Assembly (NCBI GenBank): GCA_002682825.1
Contig: NOKP01000007.1
Location: 372,001-436,000, forward strand
Source of the DNA: Neonectria sp. B-13
Lineage: Eukaryota; Ascomycota; Sordariomycetes; Hypocreales; Nectriaceae
Length of the DNA stretch: 64,000 nt
Reading direction: 5' to 3'
In this document: piece by piece, positions 1 through 11,426 of the stretch
Position numbering within the stretch: position 1 is the first letter of the stretch
How the letters are laid out: each line of letters begins with the position of its first letter
Notes under the pieces: model-generated
Seen by the model: only the letters and a program-made list of their open reading frames with translations
Told to the model about the DNA's origin: nothing
The model's database searches: none
Made by a program: the position numbers and the translations under genes

Positions 1-73
1 ATCAAACACTGACCTCCTTCTCCAGGATGCCGCCGACAGGCGCCGAGGCGTCCGACTTGATAACCTCGGCCAT
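1..73 (-). CDS. Partial first coding exon of an unidentified gene leaving the window at the left edge
   Basis: On the minus strand an ATG at 71-73 opens a 20-codon stretch (73 down to 14). It is followed directly by a GTCAGT splice donor at 13-8, so the rest of the gene would lie to the left of the window. The residues are Met-Ala-Glu-Val-Ile-Lys, then Ser/Ala/Pro/Gly-rich, ending Leu-Glu-Lys-Glu. A possible 5'-UTR splice acceptor (TTCAG) lies just upstream of the ATG, near 95-100. The product cannot be recognised from 20 residues. The call rests on the open frame, the donor and the codon-like composition only; it could be chance. Confidence 0.35.
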
Positions 74-2834
74 TTCAATTTTGGACTTCTGAACAATGGG
101 CTAGTATCATGTTAGTAAAGAGGGACGGACTTTTGTCTCAACGGGGGCGAATGGTATTTTATCATCTGAAAGAGAGCTGTGCTACTGCAAGGTAGGTATC
201 ACGACTCACCTCGGACTACCAACCACCAGGTGCCAAGATCCAGTTTTGATATCACAGTAAAGATAGGAATGAATTACACCACCACCAAGGGCCACAGGAA
301 AGGACCTTCCCAGAACGATCGAGATTGAGACCTTTTGTGATGTGGAGGGAGCCGGCCGCCGGGGCATAGGGAACCAACAGTTGGAAGGCCACCAACCGCA
401 AACTGGCTATCTGCAGCACGTCAATAAGAGTAGTCGCTCGTTATCGCATTTTGAGCCATGTGTGGGGGAGTTCAACGAGACAAGGTCCAGAACGTGTTTG
501 CTGCCACATTGTCGTGAGTAGTTAGCATTTGAGGGGGACTCTTGGACACAGGCCAAGGAACTTTTGGAGATAGCATACGCCGTATGGTTGCACACCCGTG
601 ACGAGGCGCGGGTCAGGTCTTGCAACCATTGAGGAGGCGTTAGATATGTGGGATCGAAGTAATTGTGACGTGGAAGTAATTGTGGCATGTAAGTATCTGT
701 GGCACCGAAGTATCTGTCGCATGGAAGTATCCAAGTTTCAATTTTGCTATTTCTACGATATGTATAGCGACATATCGATAGGAAGGATTCGGAGTTGTGG
801 AAAAGCGAGGAAACAAGGGTCAATGGGATCATATCTCTCGTACATCTTCGAATGCGTGGGCACGAGAGTTTCTACCACCGCCCATTCGCCTGTTCGAGGT
901 GTATACAGCAATTTTGACGATGTTCTAGACGGGATCAACTGCATATACCGGGAACTTTTGATAGGCCGCCGAATGGGGAAATTCATGCCCGTGTACAAGG
1001 ACGGCACCCGTCCAACATGATTTCCTAGCCAAGGACACACTTGCATCATCCCAAGGTGTGCTGAAGAAGCTGCGCCGCTGGCATTGCGAGCTGGTTGGCC
1101 TGTGGGCTTCCCCTGGCTCGTTTTGTGTCTTCATCACATGGTATGTTGGTTGCGCTTCTCCGTATCCAACAAGCAGGGCGCCGTGTCTTGAAGCCACGCC
1201 TGTGGGACCGAGGCAACACCGGTGAGCGAAATTCAGATTGAGACCTTTGTAGTTGTTTCACTGGATGCTTTATTCGTACGCTTGTGGACTTATACACTCG
1301 TACAAGGGCGACGCAAACATTGCGACCATGGGACGCGCAGAGCAGGACAGAATAGGACAGGGGGAGCGACCCATGGGCTGGATCTTCGCAGCCATGATAA
1401 ACAGGAATGTAGCGGTAGATGGCCGAATTTAGTGCCGGAGTTGGTGAGTGTCGTGGTGAAGATGGAGAGGCGTCGTCAGCGAAGCGGGTCTTGGACGGGG
1501 GATCAAGCAGCAACAGCGCGTGCGCTTGAAGTCCAAGTAGACTTCATCATGTGACCACTAACCCCTCTGCGTCATTGGCCGGTTGGTCAGTTTAATCCAG
1601 CACTGGAACGTTTGCTGGACGCGTGTCGTCGGCCGCGTTGTCGGGCTTTGGCAGTTGGGGCAGGGTCATGCTGATGGATGAATCGATTTACCAGCCAAGG
1701 TCTGATTCTTAATTATGGTTCTGACCTCCTGCACTAGCCCCTCGGCTTCAATGCGGGGCCCCAAGATGGGGACTAGGTTGAGTATTGGACGGTTGGACTC
1801 TGATTCCCTGGACTCCATCACCACCATCCCTTTTCGGCCAGAGAGCATCTCGCAACCTCGATGGGAGCCCGAGGCTCTATCGGAGCACCCAACACTCGTG
1901 GTTGGAGCCGAATCATCTGATCTGCTCGAGCAACGAAGAGTGGCTAAGACAGCGACTGAACATATCTTATCGGACCTTCGCCGTTTCCAGAGTGACAACT
2001 ATCTCGCTCCCTTGCTTGGTCTCCTCTCCTCTTCCCCCCTCTTTCTTGCGACTGTCTTGTGCCACAATAGCTCGGCATCGGGACTTTTGTTCACCACCTT
2101 ATCTGCTACCTAATTCATCATACTCAACCTCCAACCGGCCCCCCCACCCTGGCCCGGTTGGACATTGGATCTGCATCCCTTTCGAGTTTGGCCGCAGGAG
2201 AATACCGCGGGAATGGGTATTGGCCGTGTTACTGCCCAATGATGTTGTGAATTCACCACAAGGTGTATCCATTCCCTCTCATGATACTTCTTATCGCCGC
2301 CATCGGCTACTTGGCGTTATCATGGCTTGATGCTCGCCTCATGCATCCCTCGTATGTCGTATGTGGGATTTCGAGATTATGGTAATTGTCGGTTCCCATC
2401 AAAGCGTCCCCGGCTATACTCTTATCCACATTATTCGCGTCGACCAAGTGAAGCAAGCCTTAGACAGCCATGCCGGTCCGGAAACGCTTAATACGTGTGA
2501 TCCCCGTATCGGACCAATGTCCACCCCTCGTTTTCTTGGTCCAGTTTCAGTTCATACTTAGCACTGGCATTGAGAATTGTGCCCTTGCAAGCAACCACGG
2601 CAGACACTCTATGATCGAGGGCCCTTGGCCGGACTACCAACTGCCGAGATAGGAGTGTCGCAGATCTTTCTTCGACCCCCAGAATATCCAGAGAGGGTTC
2701 CTTTTCAAGCCAAGGATGGATCCCCCAGAGGGTATCAATATCCATATTTGAGAACCAAATAACAGGGCTTTCTGTGCCAAGTTGCGCTGCGGTGATGCAG
2801 AAGGTCTAGGTCGATAGACTGATTCTCTGGCAGG
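74..2834. other. Intergenic region, no convincing gene
   Basis: About 2.8 kb without a frame that resembles a protein; the open frames here are short, overlap on both strands and have no recognisable motif. It holds a degenerate 17-bp tandem repeat (653-737, listed separately) and a pyrimidine-rich stretch near 2020-2050 (plus strand). Two single copies of the CTCCAAC heptamer (1901-1907 and 2129-2135) are at background frequency. It probably contains the promoter and 5'-UTR of the minus-strand gene at the left edge. Confidence 0.5.
653..737. repeat. Degenerate 17-bp tandem repeat, about five units
   Basis: Five consecutive 17-base units start at 653, 670, 687, 704 and 721. They share a core of GAAGTA followed by ATTGTG or TCTGTG and end in GAC, GGC or CGC. 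Units 1-2 share AATTG, units 3-4 share ATCTG, and unit 5 decays after GAAGTATC. No gene overlaps it. Confidence 0.7.
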
Positions 2835-5598
2835 TCATGGGCGCTGCTGTGCATTGCGTATCAGTTGATCCCTGTACTTCTCCAGGCTTGCACCGAGGAT
2901 GTTGATGAACGGCCACTGGGTGTTCCTTTTGAAGAAGTGTACCCATATCTTCAACACGGAAAAACTGAGGCCTTGCGGATCTAACCTTAGTCCAGCCTCT
3001 TCCTCCTCGTCAAAATCTACTACCGCATAGGCTTCTTCGACAATGCACCGAACCCAGTGTAATATGCGATCCTCGCTGCCTGAAAGGGGGTAAGGTTAGC
3101 TGCGAAAACGGACACTGCGCACCATGGATACATACCAGTAAGAGGCACCGCTTTGACCGAGGCTTGAAGAGACCCGAGCCATTTGCTAAGGAGAACTGCA
3201 CATTCCAGTGCTGATAGTGAATGTCGGACACTCCAGAAAAACGCCTGACTCCGAGCGACGCGGTCGACACCTAGTCTGACCGGTATGCTCAGTGCATGTG
3301 TGGCGTACAGGAGGGCTGATATGACACCGTCGCTTCGTTCAACATCAGGGCACTTCAACATGGCCTTTGCTATTCTGGTTGGATCTCGCGTCTCTAGTTG
3401 TCGATAAGGCCCAAGATTGAGATATATGCGGACATACGCGAGCCCAAGCAAGGAACTCGAAGTGAAGGGGATTGGACCGTTCTCGTTATTAGGATTGAGG
3501 CTCGATTCAGGTGCTTGCTGCCAGCTTGTAGTCCATGACCGAAGGCCTCGCCTAGATCCCCGAGTGTTAGCCAAATGATAAAGTCCAAGGGATCTTTTGA
3601 CAAACGAAAGGAGTCAATGCGTTGGGAGCCCGACTTACTCGAGTTTTTCCACCTCCTCGGATGGAAGGGATGCCGAGCGATCCATGATGGGTAGAGAGAG
3701 GTCACGGACGATATAGATTCGTTGTATTAGTCCATGCAGCAGGACATAGTTCCCGAGCGGCGTGGGAATTGGGTCCAATGCCACTGCGCAGTCGACGTTG
3801 CGCAACAGCAACCCCAAAGCATCCTGAAAGTGAAGCTGTTGCTTCCGAACCTCTCGCCGAGCCGACTGCCACTGCGCCGCTGTTGGGGCCTTCCACTCCT
3901 TCGTGGAGCAGGGTAGCCTCAGGTGAATCTCGTTGCTTCTCAGAGCCGGGTAGACGTTGTAGGCGACACTGTGAATATGGATGAAGGAAAAGGCAGTGAG
4001 TTTCGCCCTCCGGACGGATTCTTGGTGGACCCACGCTAGCCAGGATGTATGTAGAGACGCAAGATCTGAGATGCTCTCGGGGTCCTCTTCCTCCTCCAGA
4101 CCGATATCTCGAACAACTTGTGCCAGAAGGCTTTGCAAGGCGAATGCTTCCTGCAACAGAGACTCCTTGGGCTCCCATGTCGCGTAACCCATGAGGTTTG
4201 TCAGGGCTCGGACAGTCTCGATAGGCTCCCACAGTCCGCAATCCAAGTTAGACATGCTGCTCATGGTGCTGTCGTTAATCTGCTCTTTTCTATAGGGTGA
4301 GCCAGTCTGCATGGTCAAAAGACTGGCCGTCTTGGGTCCGAATTTGCCACGCTCGTGGAACAACCGTTCAAAGAGCACTGCTTTGCCTGCGTGGAAGAGA
4401 CGCTCAGAGATTCGATGCTCCAGACAATACTGAGCGCCAAGGGCGGCGATGGAGAGAACCAGCTCCAGGGGACTATCGAGGACTCTCCAAGTGTGGACAT
4501 GGATGAAGACCAAGTGGGTATGGAACCCTTCAAAGTACGAGGTAACGTATCTGGTCAGGGCATGACGGGAAGGTAAGCGAAAGTCCGGATCAAGGACACC
4601 CCGGAACCTCTCTAGCGACTGAGTTAACCGGGCTCGCTGTTCGTCGGTGATTTTGAACAACGGAGGAGAGAACTCGTTAACTCGAGGATCTGGTTGGGAT
4701 TGTTAGTGGTGGGAGCAAGGAGAATGCGAGGATGAAGCTGTGACATGCTTTCAACTGAACCTGGCCCAGTAATTCTATCTACTTCAGGCGCCGAGGGCAG
4801 CCACGAACTGAAGGGGGTGCCTGGTCTAGTAACAGGTCCGGAGTGAGGATGAACAACGGAGGCTTCTGGTTCTCCCGTTACCTGCTCTCCAGCGTCGGAC
4901 TCTCCTCTTTCTGGATTCTCGAGATATGGACTCCACTCAGCAGGGAGGCCGACTCCATCGAGAAAGTCTGCAAACTCCCGGAACTGATCAAGGCCGCTCA
5001 TATCCTGGGCTACTGGGAGTGTAAGCATGGGACGCCAAGAGTTGGTTGGGGTCAAGTCCATCTGAATAACAAACCTTGATCGAGCATCTGAGGAGCCATA
5101 AGAGACTGATGGCATGCATCTGCAGAAATTGTCTGCGGCACGATGCCACGCTGACCAACACCTACATACACGGTTGTAGACGTAGGCTGCTGAACCCACG
5201 GAGGAGCGTTCAACCCGGACAGCGACGACAGCGACTCGGCGGCGGCGGCGACAGCTAGATCCGGCTCCGCAGGCCGGTGGGATCCGACTGGATTCACGGC
5301 GCCGGCCTCGTGGAACGTGATGCGCTGATGCCGAGTCAACAGGTCGCGACGCGTGAAGGCCGCTCCGCAGCGGCACAAGAAGGGCTTCTCCTTGGTATCT
5401 GCGACGACAATGAGCATGTGGGCCGGTGGATGCTCTCGCCTCCAAAGCCCCGGGAAACTCACGAGTGCGAACATGGCGCTCCAGATGTTCGGAACGCTTG
5501 AAAGACCTTGCACAATGGGAACACACGTGGGGAACTCCACGGCGTCGTCTGCGCTGAGGCGGTTGCGTGTCGCCACTTTCCGTCTCCGCTGCCAGCAT
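2835..5598 (-). CDS. C2H2 zinc-finger plus fungal-specific transcription factor, putative cluster regulator
   Basis: Six exons: 5463-5598, 5075-5398, 4761-5012, 3639-4689, 3136-3551 and 2835-3079, giving 807 residues. The first splice restores a classic inter-finger linker (RTHTKEKPF) between two C2H2 fingers. Finger 1 has ligands C26, C29, H42 and H46 with helix RSEHLER; finger 2 has C54, C56, H69 and H75 with the C-x-C spacing and TRRDLLTRH helix common in fungal regulators. From about residue 240 follows a fungal_trans (PF04082-type) middle region with FHTHLVFIHVHTW and LSIAALGAQYC, ending in a family-typical tail (WPFINILGASLEKY). Introns are 56-87 bp, and the third has an ACTAAC branch site. 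The gene diverges from the SDR gene with 481 bp between them and sits at the edge of a five-enzyme/transporter cluster, so a pathway-specific activator role is inferred. A GTTGGAG copy lies 41 bp upstream of its ATG, allowing autoregulation. Confidence 0.88.
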
Positions 5599-6079
5599 CT
5601 TGGAGTAGGTATTAGACTACAAAATACCAAAACGTGGAGTTGGAGAGAAACACCCAAGGAGCGAGCGAACCGGGGCGATGGGGACTAGTCCCTGGAGACA
5701 GTGAGTGAGTGGCCCAGGCGGGTGAATGACTCGCTGAAGCCTGAGGGGGCTTATCTCGGCCTCTCGGAAGCTCTCCACTTGGGGGTTGGAGTAGGTTTCG
5801 GTTGAAGCGGATCGCTCCACAATCGGTTTGGGGTTGCTATCAGTGATGACTAGCTAGGCAGAGGATCGCCGAACCATTGGACGAGGTTTCATCCTCGAAT
5901 TGGGAAGATAATGGGTAGAGTTTGGAGCAGGGATCTCTCCCCTTGTGACAAGATGGTCGCCGGCAGTAGCAGTCGACGCCTCGGCAGATGATAGACTACA
6001 GTATGCGCCCGTCCCCTCAGACATCAGCCCGTCAACAACCATCAAACGTCGCATTGAATCTAGAGTAGTCTTCATCGCA
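5599..6079. promoter_or_regulatory. Divergent promoter of regulator and SDR, two GTTGGAG heptamers
   Basis: This 481-bp region separates two divergent genes. GTTGGAG occurs at 5639-5645 and 5785-5791, with a near match (CTTGGAG) around 5599-5605. The near match and the 5785 copy both continue as TTGGAGTAGGT. GATA-factor-type AGATAA sites are at 5751-5756 (minus) and 5906-5911 (plus), which is about chance frequency. Confidence 0.55.
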
Positions 6080-6995
6080 ATGGCATCCTTGTCAGCAAAG
6101 CTCCCCGGCGTGGCCTTGGTCACTGGCGCTGGCGGCACAGGTATGGACAGCCCCGATGCTATCTATCTCGACAGCCCTCACTTACACACATGTCCAGGGA
6201 TCGGCGCCGCTGTGGCCAGGGCATTCGCTCGGTCAGGATGCTCGAGGCTCGCTATCACGGACATCAACGAAATCACCCTCGCACAGACCAGAGATTCCAT
6301 CTTGCAGATCAACCCAGACGCTCAGGTCTTGACGCTCCCGGGCGACATCTCGGACGAGGCCTTCGTCTCGTCCATGGCTAGCGACGTTGCCACCAAGTTC
6401 TCGCGCCTCGACTATGCTGTAAACTGCGCAGGTATCCTGGGCGAGTCCCTCCGCTCGACAGAGACCGACACGGCTGCATTTGACCTCATCACTCGCGTAA
6501 ACTATCGCGGCTCTTGGCTTTGTTCGCGGGCGGCGCTGGCACAAATGCTGAAGCAGGAGCCGCTGGACGAGCACCCCGAGCAACGGGGCGCAGTTGTCAA
6601 CATCGCCAGTCAACTGGGAATTGTTGCGCGGCCCGGAGCCGGTACGTTAACTCCTAGTCCTTCTCGCTAGCTCTACAGTCCTAATCTCATGTATAACAGC
6701 CCCATACTGCGCCTCAAAGGCTGCCATCATCAGTATGACCCGCGCCGATGCCATTGACTACTCGGCAGACGGAATCCGCATCAACTGCGTCTGTCCAGGT
6801 GTCATTGAGTCCCCAATGACGACAGGTTCAGAGGAGGTGACACGGCGATTGAAGCCCGCGATTGACATTGCGCCGATGCGGAGGATGGGCCGGCCAGACG
6901 AAGTTGCAAACGCTGTGCTATTCTTATGTTCGAGCCAAGCATCCTTTGTCCAGGGACATGCTCTTGTAGTAGACGGTGGATATACTATCAACTAG
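6080..6995 (+). CDS. Short-chain dehydrogenase/reductase (classical SDR)
   Basis: Three exons (6080-6140, 6198-6641, 6700-6995) encode 266 residues, the usual length of a classical SDR. Removing the 57-bp first intron joins the Rossmann motif TGAGGTGIG at residues 15-23. Then come LDYAVNCAGILG (the NNAG-type motif), the catalytic Ser in NIASQLG, and the YCASK Tyr/Lys active site rebuilt across the 58-bp second intron. The C-terminus (ALVVDGGYTIN) is typical of the family. It is expected to be a cytosolic NAD(P)-dependent oxidoreductase acting on an alcohol or ketone; the substrate is not visible. The gene is divergent from the regulator and converges on the amidase, with 69 bp between their stops. 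Membership of the cluster regulon is inferred from the shared promoter motif. Confidence 0.92.
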
Positions 6996-7064
6996 GTGCT
7001 CTCAAGGAGACAGTAAGAGTGTAAATGAACAAAATCATGTTGAATATCTAGTCTAATTGCTCGT

Positions 7065-8894
7065 CTACGATTTTACTGTAAGCTGGGCGATTTCTATTGT
7101 GCCTTGCCCGTTCAACTTCGACCAGCCATTCTCCTTCAAACCTCCAGAAATGACTTTGTCAGGGCCTCCGTTCACCGTGGCGGGGGTTGCCTTCCAGTCA
7201 AAGGCAGTCTCCCAAGCATGTGCAACTTTGAGAATCTTCTTCTCCTGCCACAGACCCCCGACAATTTGCATGCCAACCGGCAGCGACACTTTCGAGTCTT
7301 CCTTGGCGGGTGCGAACCCCACCGGCAACGACATCGCCGGGTGGCCGGTCACGTTGAACACGGCTGTGTTTGTTGTCAAGCCGATGCTGGGCTCGAAGCA
7401 CTGGCGTGGTGTTCCACGGCTGCCATGCTGGGGCGCCACGTAAGGTGTCGTCGGCATGATGAGGACGTCGAACTCGGAGAAAGCCTTCTCGTAGTCATCG
7501 CTGATCTTACGGCCGAGGTTTACGGCTTTTCCGTAAAGACCTGGGAACTTGTCCATCAGGTAGAGGCCATTGATGATGGTGTTTTGGGTCGACGGGAAGA
7601 GTTTCTGGAAGTTCTCTGTCGTCCAGGGGAGTCTCGCGTGCTCGAACTCGGTGAGGTAAACTCCCCTTCTTCCATGAGCTTTGCCAAGGATGGTGAGGGA
7701 CCCCGAGATTCTTTGCTGGATGGTCCATATAGCAGGGCCTTCGAGGTGTGACGGGATGGACACCTCTTCGACTGTGGCACCCAGCTGCTGGAGCATGCTC
7801 GCGGCAGAGAGAACAACCTCTTTAACTTTGGAGTCGAAAATCTCCGGACTGAATCCCTCCCTCAGAATGCCGACCTTGACTCCAGCTAGATTGGGGCGCT
7901 GATCACTCCATTTCGCCAGCGATTCTGCGTAACCGTGTGATCCATGGGCTCCCGCCGCTTGTGACCTGTCATCAATACTGTCGTGCCCAGCAAGGGCGTC
8001 GAGGAATAGAGAAGCATCATATACAGATCGTGTCAATGGCCCGGCATGGTCATCAACGGCATCGCCGCTAGTAATACCGGTCCAAGGAACGAGCCCATGA
8101 GTAGGCTTGAAGCCGACGCCTATGTCAAGATCACCAAGTCAGCGCGTGAAGTATGACCAACAGCCAAGGACATGTCACTTACACCCACACAATGAAGCAG
8201 GCACTCGGATGCTTCCACCTTGATCTCCTCCAATGGCGCAATCGACGAGGCCAGATCCCACCAGCGCAGCGCCTCCGGAGGTGCTTCCACCAGCAGAGTA
8301 GCCCTTTCGATAGGGGTTCTCGACAGTCCCCTGGGCGCTGGTAAAGGACGAGGTCGAGTTGCAGAAGTTCTCGCACGTCGCTGTCCCCACGATGTTTGCG
8401 CCAGCATCCAGCAACCGGGTCACAACGGTAGCATCCGTGCTTGGCGTCCACGCAGGAAAGGCATCGCTGCCGTAGAACTGCGGTACGCCTGCAACGGCGA
8501 TGCAGTCTTTCACGCAGACCGATTTGCCGCTCAAGAGGGAGCCATTGGGGTCACCCCTAATGAGGAACTTGTGCGCCCATGCGTTGCCAAAATCCTGTTG
8601 TTCTGCTGTCGGCCGATGGACATCCTCGCGTGGGTATTTCTTGATATCGGGTGTTGGTTGATAGTCAGGGAGACCGGAGATGTGTTCTGCGCAGTCATGG
8701 ACGGCAGCGAGGAGTTGGTTGAAGTCGTCCGAGTCTTGTTCCTTGATGCCAACCCCGATTTTCTTCAGGACGTCCTCGACATCGCCTTTCTTGACCGGAT
8801 TGCCCCTGAAACCAGAATGTCAGCGATCGGAGCTAGGGTTTGAAGGATAGCATGAGGGTACATACGGTGAGGCTTCTTTGAAGAAGACAGACAT
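7065..8894 (-). CDS. Amidase-signature family hydrolase
   Basis: Three exons (8866-8894, 8183-8805, 7065-8119) give 568 residues, normal for a fungal amidase. The Ser-cisSer-Lys triad is visible: Lys109 in SVCVKD, the Ser-rich loop GGSTSGG at 183-188 (cis-Ser probably S184), and the nucleophile Ser208 in GGDQGGSIRVPA. Splicing of the 63-bp second intron restores the family motif CGCVGFKPTHGLVP. The first exon encodes only ten residues, and its junction phase fits. Members hydrolyse amide bonds to a carboxylate and ammonia or an amine; the substrate is unknown and there is no signal peptide, so the enzyme is probably cytosolic. Four GTTGGAG copies lie 291-341 bp upstream of the start. Together with the neighbouring dehydrogenases and transporter this suggests a catabolic role, which is inference. 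Confidence 0.92.
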
Positions 8895-9722
8895 GTCGAT
8901 TGTGGCGGCTGCTTCTTATCGCGTAGTGCAAGATAACTAAGATCAATGTATTCTCCTAGTACTTGGTGTTCACACCTGTTTCCGATATTTGAAGCAGCCG
9001 TCCAAGAATATGCCCCAAGACACCAACAGCATTCGATAAGCGGCCCTTTCTATGTGATTACTGAATTTGAATCGTCCGTATCGCAGTATGATTGCCGAGG
9101 AACATGGGATGACAAATTCTTGGACATTATCAACGTGATATCGCGAATCCGCGCAATGGGGTCTGAAGCGATCAACAGCGGGGCGTTGGAGGATGTGTGG
9201 AGTTGGAGGATTCGATGAGTTGGAGACTGTTGGAGTTGTTTGCAGTCCGTTCTCCACTCCAGGATGCCTCTCTCACACGTACCCCAAGAGTGATGCAGTC
9301 CCACCTGTACTGTACACCTGATGGATGACGTGTCGCTGAGACAATTTCCCCAGATAACTTTAAACGGTCGCGATGGGTCTGGGGTAGATGTCTGATAGCC
9401 AATTACTTTCCGAACGATTATATGATCTGCAACGGTTGAGATTGTCATGATAAAGATCACGCAACAAGTGCGTTGCGATGGAGCTGGGGGGCGGGGTATA
9501 AACGCCAAGACATGCACCGAAAACAAGGATTTGGAGATGGATGCTCGTATACGGGTAAAGGGAGCCGTCAGTTCCTACTAATCATGGGACTTGGGGGCTA
9601 TGTGGAAAATCTAGAACATGGAACATAACCTTGGTTGCTTGGAATAAGAGTTGAATAGCAAATGAGTAGGTTGCAAGTTCAACCCAAGACGGCTATACAG
9701 GCTCGCTCGGAACCATATCGTA
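8895..9722. promoter_or_regulatory. Amidase upstream region with four clustered GTTGGAG heptamers
   Basis: 828 bp between the amidase start and the alcohol dehydrogenase stop. GTTGGAG occurs at 9185-9191, 9202-9208, 9219-9225 and 9229-9235: four same-strand copies in 51 bp. The first three are spaced exactly 17 bp apart start to start, the last two 10 bp apart. A CAGATAAC site at 9351-9358 could bind an AreA-type GATA factor. No gene is visible. Confidence 0.65.
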
Positions 9723-10937
9723 TTACGTCTGACCAGCAACATCAACGACCAGCCTGCCCTTGAATCCTCCAGCCTGGTATGCTTCTACAATTCCAGGGAT
9801 GTCGCTGAAGGCCACACGAGTAACGTGAGACCTGACGCCACTCCTCTCCACCACGTCCATCATTCTTCTCGTAGAATCGGCACTTGCGACGTAGCTCCCC
9901 ATGATGACCAGCTCGCGGAACACCATTACACTGGGGTCGAACCGCCACTGTTCCGGAGGCAACCCCAGCGCCACCATGATTCCCCCAAAGCGCAGAAGTG
10001 TCAACGCCCAGGAGTTGACGGCGAGAGCATCTGTGCAGACAATTACAGCAGCGATACCTTCGCCCTTTGTGAAATCGAGGATCTGGGCTGCTGCGGCTTC
10101 GCTCGAGGTCGAGTCCAGGATCAGATCTGGTGACAGACCGGGAGGGACTTCAGTCGCCAGAGTCCTCCCGGCTTCTCGGTTGTCGATGGCAATTGTGTGG
10201 TATCCCATGGCCTTGGAGAACTGGACGCCAAGGTGTCCGAGGCCTCCTATCCCTACGATGGCCACGACCGCGCCTGGCTCTAGGTTGACTGTTGCTTTTT
10301 CGAGTGCGCCCCATACGGTTGCCTTCGTGGTTTCAACTTCAGTATACGACTCCTCGCGTGGTTGATTGTATATTGAATAAGACTTACCCCAGCGCACATC
10401 AGCGGCGCAGCTTGGTCAAACGGCAGAGACTCTGGCAACAACACGGTAGTGGTTGGATCGACAACCATGTACTCGGCGAAACACCCATCGTTCTTGAATC
10501 CAGCCATCTCGCGTCTCTCGCAAATCCTCGGATCCAGCTTGTTATGGCGCCGCAGAGCCAACGCACATCCAGTGCATTGGGAACACGCGTTCTTGAAGTT
10601 CAAGGCGCCTACCCGATCGCCTGTCTTCCAGGAGCCACCGCATTTCGGACCAACCTGTGCAATCACCCCGGCAGGCTCATGCGAGGGTATCATGGGCAGC
10701 TTGCAGCTGAACTGGCCGCGAAGGACTTGAAGATCCGAGTGGCAGAAGCCTGCTGCGTGGACCTTGATGAGGAGCTCATCGTCTCTGATCTTGGGCACTT
10801 GGACGGAAACTAGCTCATAGGGCGTGTTGTACTAATGGAGTTGTCAATGCGGGCTGAGGCTTTCAATTTTCACTTTGACACACCTCACGGATTTGAGCCG
10901 CTTTCATATGCCGCGGTATTTCTTGGTTGACTGGCAT
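9723..10937 (-). CDS. Zinc-dependent medium-chain alcohol dehydrogenase
   Basis: Three exons (10884-10937, 10388-10831, 9723-10322) encode 365 residues. The short first exon supplies an ATG and the N-terminus (MKAAQIRE), and splicing joins it to YNTPYELVSVQVP, the normal ADH start. Catalytic-zinc ligands are C48 (GFCHSDL) and H69-E70 (SHEPAG); structural-zinc cysteines are C101, C104, C107 and C122, the last spaced wider than usual. The Rossmann motif IVGIGGLGHLGVQFSKAMG is present. The 65-bp second intron rebuilds LMCAGATVWGALEKA. The product should be a cytosolic NAD(P)-linked alcohol/aldehyde oxidoreductase of the ADH1/CAD-like group. It is divergent from the CE4 deacetylase, sharing a 489-bp promoter with three copies of the cluster heptamer. 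Confidence 0.92.
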
Positions 10938-11426
10938 CTTGCAGGGTTGGTGATGGTTCAGACCTTCAATGTTCTCACCACCGTGTAAATAGGATAAGAG
11001 GTTGAAACTGACAGCTTCTATGATCCGAGGCCATCGTCTCCAGTCGAATCATATTAGTCGATTCACTGATATGATATGGCTCTATCTTCCGCTGAGCCGG
11101 TACGTGTCTATCATTGGCGCTTACGACTCCAACAGTAGCAGTGGGGCTTAGACAAACCTCCAACTGATAACACCCATTAAGCTCCAACTCAATACCCCGC
11201 GATGTATTCAGATGGTCCCCAGACGCTCTGGGATTAGCGATTTATCTGACCTGACTCAGTCGCGCTTGTCGTCCGCGTCGTTGCATCCATCATAAGAGAC
11301 CTGCCATTGCCGGTCAAACGAGCAGCTCCCCACTTCATCTAAGCTGACGTATTTCCTTTACTCTCAAACTTGCTCTCCCTTGCTTCACAACCAAATTTAT
11401 CATCACAGACAACCGAAATCTATACA
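10938..11426. promoter_or_regulatory. Divergent promoter of ADH and CE4 deacetylase, three CTCCAAC heptamers
   Basis: CTCCAAC occurs at 11127-11133, 11158-11164 and 11182-11188, that is 190-251 bp upstream of the ADH start and 239-300 bp upstream of the deacetylase start. TGATAA (11165-11170) and TTATCT (11242-11247) fit the HGATAR consensus, but that is not above chance. Confidence 0.6.

Noticed and set aside
598..1020. 140-codon plus-strand frame
   Set aside because: It overlaps the 17-bp non-triplet tandem repeat, has no recognisable content and is mirrored by equal-length frames on the other strand.
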